Origin: Tianweitania aestuarii
Lineage (GTDB): Bacteria > Pseudomonadota > Alphaproteobacteria > Rhizobiales > Rhizobiaceae
Direction: 5' to 3'
NCBI RefSeq assembly: GCF_018457165.1
Contig: NZ_JAFMNX010000004.1
Location: 62,001 to 126,000 of the forward strand
Length of the DNA stretch: 64,000 nucleotides
The notes beneath the pieces are model-generated. The model did not search any database. It saw only the letters and a program-made list of their open reading frames with translations, and was not told the origin of the DNA. Below are positions 57,919 through 64,000 of the stretch, in pieces. Every line of letters begins with the position of its first letter. Position 1 is the first letter of the stretch. A program made the translations under genes and the position numbers.

Positions 57919-58881
57919 TCAGCGCATCTGCAGCACGGCGCGTGCCGTATTTTCATCCGTGATAAAAGCGTTTGCCAGCTTGCCGGTGAGTGCAGCATGG
58001 ATCGCCCGCACCCGAATTTCGCCCGAACTCACGAGAAGCGTCGTCTGCTTGCTGTCGGGCTCGCGGAGCAATGAAGTCAGCCGATTGAAGTAGCCGCTCT
58101 CGATAAAACGGCCGTCCTTGTCGATCACGCCACCCAGAATTTCACCGACAGCACCGGCATCCATCGCTTCGGCAAGTTCACGATCGCTGATGAAACCGTC
58201 GAGATGAACGCCGGCTTTCCAATCCACATTGCCGCTGCCCATCACCAGGAGATTGGCTTCATTCACCAGCGTTCTCAATGTCTTATAGCCGAGCTGAGCC
58301 TGCAGGATCTCGCGATCCGAAGTGGTCGCCGTGACCAACGGCATCGGCAGGGGATAGCTTTGCGCGCCGATCCGTTCAGCAAGCTTCGTCACCACATCAT
58401 GGCGCGATGCCCGGCCCGTCGGCGTGAGATTGCCCATGAGCGACACGCAGCGATGCTGCGGCCGGTCCATCGACGCAACCCGCATCACCGTTTCGCGCAT
58501 CGCTGTTCCGTTGCCGACCGCGATGGTGAAAGGCGACTTCTGAGCCAGAAGATTGTCGAGATACAGCGCCGCAACCGTTGCCGCCGACGGAATGTCCTCC
58601 GTAGACCCCGCCTCGCTCAACGAAACCTCGCAGAACTGCAGCTTGAAACGCTCCTTCAACTGATCGGCCAACGCAATGCACTCGGCGAGCGGATGCCGGA
58701 CCTGGAAGCTGATGAGATTCTCGCTCAACGCCAAGGCGATCAGGCGCTGAACGATCTGCCGGGAAATGCCGAGATCCCCAGCAATATCGTCTTGCCGTTT
58801 ACCTTTGACGTAATAGAGCCAGGCCGCGCGGGCGGCTTGGTCGAGCCGGCGATCGGCCTCGCTTCTTTCGGTTATGGCCAT
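57919..58881 (-). CDS. SorC/DeoR-type sugar-binding transcriptional regulator
   Basis: A 320-residue regulator. The N-terminal helix-turn-helix (Q-D-D-I-A-G-D-L-G-I-S-R-Q-I-V-Q-R-L, about residues 30-47) precedes a sugar-phosphate-type effector domain with V-G-N-G-T-A-M near 122. It is last on the minus strand after the ABC transporter and amidohydrolase genes and probably controls them. Effector unknown, likely a phosphorylated sugar or related metabolite. Confidence 0.9.
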   Translation of the reverse strand: MAITERSEADRRLDQAARAAWLYYVKGKRQDDIAGDLGISRQIVQRLIALALSENLISFQVRHPLAECIALADQLKERFKLQFCEVSLSEAGSTEDIPSAATVAALYLDNLLAQKSPFTIAVGNGTAMRETVMRVASMDRPQHRCVSLMGNLTPTGRASRHDVVTKLAERIGAQSYPLPMPLVTATTSDREILQAQLGYKTLRTLVNEANLLVMGSGNVDWKAGVHLDGFISDRELAEAMDAGAVGEILGGVIDKDGRFIESGYFNRLTSLLREPDSKQTTLLVSSGEIRVRAIHAALTGKLANAFITDENTARAVLQMR

Positions 58882-58905
58882 GATCGTCTCGACGCTGTTG
58901 CCTTC

Positions 58906-59625
58906 CTAGAGCTTCAGGATCTTGGCGATGTTGCCGCCGACGATTGCGCGATAGCCCTCCGGATCATCGGTGGCACGTTCCATTTTCTTGAACTCGAATT
59001 CGTAATCCACGAACGGCGAATCCGTGCCCCAGATAACCTTCTCGGGTCCAAGTGCCTTGACCGCCGTCTGGATCTCGAAAATCGGAGCCCGCGATGTCTC
59101 GAGATAGAGGTTTGGACACTCCTGCGCATATTCGATGGCCTGCTCGACCGACCAGAAGAAGCCCATATGCGCCATCAGAAGAGTCACATCGGGAAAACGC
59201 TTGGCCATGATGCGAAACTCAGGCGGGCTATTGAGCAGGTCGCTCGCGCCGTGCACGATAACGGGAATCCCGTATTCATCCGCAATCTTGAACAGCGGGT
59301 CGACCAAGCCGGAGTCCGACAAATGATAGCCGTTGATCGTTGGATGCAGCTTCAGACCCTTGAAGCCCCAGTCGCGAATACAGCGCCGGACTTCTTGCGC
59401 GGCATCAGGCTGCCATGGATTGACCGCGCAATATGGGATCAGGCGGTCCGGGAACTCGTCATACGCTTCCTTGATCGGATCATTGGTGAAGTTGCCTTCC
59501 ACAAAGGGGAACATGACCGCCTTGTCGACGCCGACCGCATCGATCTTTGCAACGAGATCTGCTCCGGTCTGCCGTGCGCCGTGGCGAATGCCGAGATGAT
59601 TATGGGCATCGATGATCAGCGTCAT
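58906..59625 (-). CDS. Amidohydrolase-family (ACMSD/PDC-lactonase-like) enzyme
   Basis: A 239-residue TIM-barrel metal hydrolase. H-N-H near residue 8 and I-V-H-G-A-S near 127, L-L-M-A-H-M near 150 and W-G-T-D-S-P near 204 are the metal and catalytic sites of the amidohydrolase-2 group, whose members hydrolyse lactones or decarboxylate acids. It lies between the permease and the regulator of a sugar-type ABC system and probably acts on the imported compound or its lactone. Confidence 0.85.
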   Translation of the reverse strand: MTLIIDAHNHLGIRHGARQTGADLVAKIDAVGVDKAVMFPFVEGNFTNDPIKEAYDEFPDRLIPYCAVNPWQPDAAQEVRRCIRDWGFKGLKLHPTINGYHLSDSGLVDPLFKIADEYGIPVIVHGASDLLNSPPEFRIMAKRFPDVTLLMAHMGFFWSVEQAIEYAQECPNLYLETSRAPIFEIQTAVKALGPEKVIWGTDSPFVDYEFEFKKMERATDDPEGYRAIVGGNIAKILKL

Positions 59626-59653
59626 GGAAAGTCCTCCGTCCAGTTCTTGCGTT

Positions 59654-60646
59654 CTAGTTCTTACGTTTCAAGGCGCCGATGGCCATCGCCAGCAGGATAA
59701 ATCCGCCATTGAGCGCATAACGATAAGGGGCGCCAAGACCCAGCAGGGTCAGGCCATTGCTGAGGAAGCCGATGAACAAGGCGCCCATCAGCGTGCCGGG
59801 AATGCTCATCTCGCCCTGACGCGATGCGAGCGTGCCGAGATAAGCGGCGGCAAAAGCATCGAGCAGGAAGGGCTCGGCACCGCGCGGCATGGCGATGCCT
59901 GTACGCGACACAAGCGCTACCCCGGCAAGCGCGGCCAGCACACCGGCGATCACGAAGCCCAAGCCAAAGATCATCCTGATATCGATGCCAGCCAGGAAGG
60001 CGGCGCGAACATTGCTTCCCACGGCCTTTGCGTAGCGCGCAAAAGGCGTGAAGCGCATGATCACGAAGACGACGAGGAAGACCACAAGTGCCAGCACGAT
60101 CAGCGCGGCGACCGGGCCGAGATCCTTCTGCCCCAACCACAAGAAGTCGCGGGTCAAAGAGCGCGGCAGCGTGAAGAGGATCTGCGGCTCGGCACCATTG
60201 GTTGCCATCAACTCGCCCGAGCGGATGATGAACATCATGCCCAACGTCCCGATAATGGCGGGGATGCCGACATAAGCCATGAGCACCGCGTTCACGATGC
60301 CGACCACCAGGCCGAATAGAAGCGGGATCGCGAAAGCCATCCAGATCGGGTATTTCGCAATGATCAGCATGGCCGCGATCAGTCCAGCCGCATCCGCGGT
60401 TTGTGCGATGGATAGGTCGACGCCACGCATCTTCATGACGATCGTCAAGCCAAGTGCCATGATCATCACGATGCCGCTTTGGCGAAAGACGTTCTCCACA
60501 TTGGCGGCCGATAGAAACGCCGGCTTCAGATACCAGAAGATGCCCAGCACGGCGATCATGCCGAGGATCGCGCCATAATCGCGCAGGAGGCCAAGAACGG
60601 AGATCGAATTGGTCGAGGATTTCGGTCGATTGGACGAAACAGACAT
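59654..60646 (-). CDS. Sugar-type ABC transporter permease (RbsC family)
   Basis: A 330-residue inner-membrane permease with about ten hydrophobic segments. M-R-G-V-D-L-S near residue 71 and A-Y-L-G near 265 are RbsC marks. It starts 11 bases after the preceding fusion gene. It may form a heterodimer with the permease half of the 861-residue fusion protein. Confidence 0.9.
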   Translation of the reverse strand: MSVSSNRPKSSTNSISVLGLLRDYGAILGMIAVLGIFWYLKPAFLSAANVENVFRQSGIVMIMALGLTIVMKMRGVDLSIAQTADAAGLIAAMLIIAKYPIWMAFAIPLLFGLVVGIVNAVLMAYVGIPAIIGTLGMMFIIRSGELMATNGAEPQILFTLPRSLTRDFLWLGQKDLGPVAALIVLALVVFLVVFVIMRFTPFARYAKAVGSNVRAAFLAGIDIRMIFGLGFVIAGVLAALAGVALVSRTGIAMPRGAEPFLLDAFAAAYLGTLASRQGEMSIPGTLMGALFIGFLSNGLTLLGLGAPYRYALNGGFILLAMAIGALKRKN

Positions 60647-60657
60647 CGCAATGCTCC

Positions 60658-63243
60658 TCAGAAGATCAGGACCTGGCCGATGCCACGCTTGTGGATCACG
60701 CCGAGTGCGATGGAGAGGATGAGAACCAGACCCTGAATGCCGGGCAAAGCCTGGCTCGAGATCCCGATGAGAATGAGCCCATTCGACAAGGAGGCCAAGA
60801 ACAGTGCCGCAATCAGCGTGCCGACCACGTTGAGTTCGCCCGCCTTGTTCAACGTGCTGCCAAGAAAGGCTGCGGCCAGAGCGCTGATCAGGAAGTCGAT
60901 GCCGGTGGCGAGCGCCGATGCACCATAGGAGTAGGATGCGAGGATCACGCCGGCCAGACCGAGCACCAGACCGCCCAGCATGAAGGATGCGGTGGCATAT
61001 CGAGCGCGACCGATGCCCCGAAGTTCAGCCGCCAAGAGGTTCTGGCCGACCGCATACATGCGCAGGCCAAGCCGCGTGCGTTTCAGCACGAAGTGCAGGA
61101 TGGCTGTAGTGCCAAGCAGCAGGATCAGCACGAAGGGGACCGGGCCGACATAGCCTTGCCCGATAAAGAAGAAGCCGGGCTGGTCGGACAGCGTGAGAGC
61201 CTGGCCGCCATTGTAAAGCAGCGTTGCGCCCATCGCGACGAACATGACGCCGAGCGTTGCGACAAAAGCGGGCATTCCGAAGATCAACACGAGCGCTGAG
61301 TTCACGGCGCCTGCAATGAGGCCGGTCAGCGCACCGAGGCCAAGCGCGGCCGCCGAACCTGCCCCCGCGATCATCGTGCCGGCCGCCAGATTGGTGGCAA
61401 ACTGGCTGACGGCGCCTGCCGACATATCGAAGCCACCTGCGATCAGCACGACCGTAAGACCGAGCGCGATGAAGGCGAGTACGCTGCCCTGTTTCAACAC
61501 GTCGAAGATGTTGTTGAACGACAGGAACTGCGGCGCAAGGATCGCGATCAGCGCCAGCACGACAACCATGCCGCCGATCGTGCCCCAGCGCGCCCAAAGG
61601 CTCGGCGGCGTTGCGGCCTGCGCCGGAGATGCGGCGACGCCAGCCGCAGGCATCTGGCTGCTCGCCTCATCAGCGACGGCCTCATGAGAAGCGCCATGTT
61701 CGGCCTCGGTGTCGTCGGCAGAGCCTGATGCCCAGTAGAGCAGCGTCTCAGCCGTAGCTTCGCCCGGTTCAAACAGCTTGTTGATACGTCCCTTGTGCAT
61801 GACGGCGACGCGGTCGCTCATGCCTGCGATTTCTTCGAAGTCGGACGAGATGAAGATCACGGCAGCACCGCGCCGCGCCAACTCCACCATCTGGCGGTAG
61901 ATCTCGACCTTGGACCCCACGTCGACACCCGTGGTCGGTTCGTCGAACAGGAAGACCTCCGCATCACCGAGAAGCCAGCGACCGATCACGATCTTCTGCT
62001 GGTTGCCGCCTGACAGGTTGCGAGTGGCCTGGTTGAGATGGGGTGGCTGGATGCGCAGCCGCTCGACCAGGGAATTGGCCGCAGCACGCTCTTGCCCGCC
62101 GCGCACGATGCCGGCGCGCGAAAAGCGGCTGAGTTCGGGCAGCGTAAGGTTCTCGCGCACCGTCATGTCGGTTACCAGACCTTCATGACGGCGGTCTTCC
62201 GGGATGAGTGCGAAGCCCTGCTTCTTGGCGCTGCGGGGTGTACGCGGATCGGATGGTTTGCCGGCGACAGTCACCGAACCACCCGAACGGGGCAGGGCAC
62301 CGATCAGGGACAAAGCAAGCTCGCTCCGGCCGGCGCCCATCAAACCCGCAATGCCGAAGATCTCGCCGCGCCGAACATCGAGATCGACGCCGCGCAGCAT
62401 ATGGCCTTGTGTCAGACCGCGAACCTGGAGCAGCGGCTCGCCGATCGTGACCTGTTCTTTGGGATAAAGCTGCTCGATGTCGCGGCCGACCATCATCTGG
62501 ACGATGCCAGCGCGGGACGTTTCGGCAACAGGCAAGGTAGCAACCAGCTTGCCGTCGCGCAGAACGGTGACACGGTCAACAAGATCAAGCACTTCGTCGA
62601 GATAGTGCGAGATATAGATGATGGTGACACCGTTGTCGCGCAGAGCGCGGACGATGCCGAACAGAAGTTCAGCTTCGCTGTCGCTCAAGGATGCAGTAGG
62701 TTCATCCAGGATGAGGATGCGCGGCTTTCGCACGATCGCTGCGGCAATCGCCGCCTGTTCACGCTGCGCCACGCTCAACTCGCTGACGAGCGTGTCGGCA
62801 TCAAAGGTTGCACCAACCTGTCTCAACGCGTCGGCTGTTTGCTTCCGCATGGTCGAGAGATCAAGCACGCCTCCGGCAAGCGTGATCTCCTGTCCAAGGA
62901 ACACATTCCGCGTGACATCGAGCTGGGCGACCAGCGGCTGGTCCTGATGCACGATGGCGATGCCATTGGCTTCTGCGTCACGCGGATCGCGCAGCTGCAC
63001 ACTCTTGCCACCAACCAGGATCTCGCCGCGTGTGGCTTGATAAACGCCAGTCAGCACCTTGACCAGCGTCGACTTGCCCGCACCGTTTTGGCCAAGGAAT
63101 GCGTGAATCTCACCGGCGCGGATCTCAAGCGAAACATCGCTCAGGGCAACAACGCCGGGGAACTCCTTGCCGATGCCACGGCATTCCAGAACGGAGGTTG
63201 TCGCAGCTTCTTGATGGCGCGCAACATCGATGGTGCTTGTCAT
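60658..63243 (-). CDS. Fusion of sugar ABC ATPase (RbsA-type) and permease (RbsC-type)
   Basis: An 861-residue protein. Residues about 15-505 are a double ABC ATPase: Walker A G-Q-N-G-A-G-K-S-T near 53, degenerate second site G-L-M-G-A-G-R-S near 298 and L-S-G-G-N-Q-Q-K near 410. An alanine- and glutamate-rich linker of about 50 residues (505-555) leads to an RbsC-type permease of about 300 residues. There is no stop or frameshift between the halves. ATG 63243 is chosen; the upstream open frame lacks family similarity. A separate second permease gene follows, so the complex probably has one free and one ATPase-bound permease. Confidence 0.92.
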   Translation of the reverse strand: MTSTIDVARHQEAATTSVLECRGIGKEFPGVVALSDVSLEIRAGEIHAFLGQNGAGKSTLVKVLTGVYQATRGEILVGGKSVQLRDPRDAEANGIAIVHQDQPLVAQLDVTRNVFLGQEITLAGGVLDLSTMRKQTADALRQVGATFDADTLVSELSVAQREQAAIAAAIVRKPRILILDEPTASLSDSEAELLFGIVRALRDNGVTIIYISHYLDEVLDLVDRVTVLRDGKLVATLPVAETSRAGIVQMMVGRDIEQLYPKEQVTIGEPLLQVRGLTQGHMLRGVDLDVRRGEIFGIAGLMGAGRSELALSLIGALPRSGGSVTVAGKPSDPRTPRSAKKQGFALIPEDRRHEGLVTDMTVRENLTLPELSRFSRAGIVRGGQERAAANSLVERLRIQPPHLNQATRNLSGGNQQKIVIGRWLLGDAEVFLFDEPTTGVDVGSKVEIYRQMVELARRGAAVIFISSDFEEIAGMSDRVAVMHKGRINKLFEPGEATAETLLYWASGSADDTEAEHGASHEAVADEASSQMPAAGVAASPAQAATPPSLWARWGTIGGMVVVLALIAILAPQFLSFNNIFDVLKQGSVLAFIALGLTVVLIAGGFDMSAGAVSQFATNLAAGTMIAGAGSAAALGLGALTGLIAGAVNSALVLIFGMPAFVATLGVMFVAMGATLLYNGGQALTLSDQPGFFFIGQGYVGPVPFVLILLLGTTAILHFVLKRTRLGLRMYAVGQNLLAAELRGIGRARYATASFMLGGLVLGLAGVILASYSYGASALATGIDFLISALAAAFLGSTLNKAGELNVVGTLIAALFLASLSNGLILIGISSQALPGIQGLVLILSIALGVIHKRGIGQVLIF

Positions 63244-63313
63244 AGGACAGAACCTCGGCGGGACTTCATGCGGAAAAGGGTGGCGTTTGTTCTCCGCCAC
63301 CCATCGACGATGA

Positions 63314-64000
63314 TTAAGGAAGGATCGGATGGACGACGATCAATTCGCCGTTCTGCTCCCAACGCTCTTCGACATCTTCGCGCGGAATGGACATCTCGTC
63401 CCAGATTCCAGCGCCCCAACGCTTTTCGGCTGAGGCAACGCCGTTGGCGTGGGTTGCAAGCCAGGCATCGGTGAACAGCGTGCTCGGGAAGTCCGTCTCG
63501 CCAGCCATGCCTTTCAGCAGGATTTCAGCGGCAAGCGAACCGATGCGTGGAACGTCCTGCACGACGGTCGCGACGAATGGGCTTTCCTCGTCCAGCAGCA
63601 TCTGGAAACCGACCCGGTCGCCATCGATTGAAGCGATCTTGATCTCGTTGCGATCGTTGCGGCGCACGGCTTCAACAGCACCGGAAACGAGCAGGTCATA
63701 TGCACCCCAAACAGCGGCAACGCTGCCTGGCTCTGGATTTGCGGTGAGGATGTCTTCCATCTGCGCTTGAACACGCGCAGCACTATGCTCGGTTGGCACT
63801 TCATGCAGCTTGACCTGCGGATAATCCGCGACCATCGCCTGAAGGATCCGCTTGCGTGTCTCCAGAATTGGCGCGCCCGGCACCCAAAATACGTAAACAT
63901 CGCCCTTGTAGTCGATGCTCGACAAAAGCGCGCGGCTGACGATTGCCGACATCAAGGCATCGTCGCCACCCACATCGGCCAGAACGCCTTCCGTCTTGGA
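63314..64000 (-). CDS. Sugar-type periplasmic binding protein (5' part outside window)
   Basis: The C-terminal 228 residues of a type I periplasmic binding protein (ribose/autoinducer-2 group); the frame runs on past the window end. W-G-A-Y-D near the middle, then I-D-G-D-R-V-G and V-V-Q-D-V-P-R-I-G are typical of this fold. It would feed the ATPase-permease fusion encoded 70 bases downstream. The visible part does not show the ligand. Confidence 0.88.
   Translation of the reverse strand, partial: SKTEGVLADVGGDDALMSAIVSRALLSSIDYKGDVYVFWVPGAPILETRKRILQAMVADYPQVKLHEVPTEHSAARVQAQMEDILTANPEPGSVAAVWGAYDLLVSGAVEAVRRNDRNEIKIASIDGDRVGFQMLLDEESPFVATVVQDVPRIGSLAAEILLKGMAGETDFPSTLFTDAWLATHANGVASAEKRWGAGIWDEMSIPREDVEERWEQNGELIVVHPILP

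Overview
The window is high-GC, gene-dense DNA from an alphaproteobacterium, most likely a member of the Hyphomicrobiales (rhizobia-like; Phyllobacteriaceae or Rhizobiaceae would fit). The case rests on gene order and family types: a matPQMAB/matR malonate locus like that of Sinorhizobium, an opine-type permease plus flavin oxidase operon, a NodS-like methyltransferase, and many TRAP and ABC uptake systems. No rRNA, tRNA, CRISPR array, insertion sequence or phage gene was seen. This looks like a chromosomal or megaplasmid catabolic region rather than a phage or transposon island.

Layout: 1-3443 holds the end of a TRAP transporter operon (binding protein, small and large permease) and a 10-TM carrier-like protein. 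3459-10169 is a complete malonate locus: matR divergent from matP-matQ-matM-matA-matB, which import malonate, activate it to malonyl-CoA and decarboxylate it to acetyl-CoA. 10286-14119 is a cation-homeostasis group: a TrkH potassium transporter, a voltage-channel-like K+ channel with a C-terminal zinc ribbon, and a CPA1 Na+/H+ antiporter. 14162-17751 (minus) is a TAXI-type TRAP system with a fused permease and a DUF1850 protein. 17873-21354 (minus) is a tightly overlapping four-gene set (glycosyltransferase, acyl-CoA-dehydrogenase-like protein, PIG-L deacetylase, NodS-like methyltransferase) with no function I know of. 21578-22923 is a YqcI/YcgG-family haem-type N-hydroxylase candidate coupled to a DUF1989 protein.

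22933-37236 is a full tryptophan degradation locus. Tryptophan dioxygenase, an alpha/beta-hydrolase formylkynurenine formamidase and kynureninase yield anthranilate. A CoA ligase and a fused monooxygenase/reductase convert it through 2-aminobenzoyl-CoA. A RidA protein and a set of beta-oxidation enzymes (SDR, enoyl-CoA hydratase, acyl-CoA dehydrogenase, fused hydratase/dehydrogenase, thiolase) would finish to acyl-CoA end products. A MarR regulator sits inside it.

37247-40578 holds a PhcB-like methyltransferase divergent from a membrane GGDEF-EAL protein, separated by about 300 bases with striking palindromes. 40581-48057 is an opine-like operon: LysR, HisQMPJ-type ABC transporter, a three-part flavin/iron-sulfur oxidase and RidA. 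48120-57383 is a dipeptide-type ABC transporter with two tandem nucleoside hydrolases, a DapA-family aldolase and a divergent LysR. 57404-57918 is a truncated, frameshifted remnant. 57919-64000 (minus) is a sugar-type ABC system containing an unusual ATPase-permease fusion, an amidohydrolase and a SorC-type regulator; its binding protein runs off the window.

The common theme is uptake of small organic acids, amino-acid derivatives or sugars, each paired with its own catabolic enzymes and local regulator. The least described parts are the four-gene 17873-21354 set, the YcgG/DUF1989 pair, and the methyltransferase/c-di-GMP pair.
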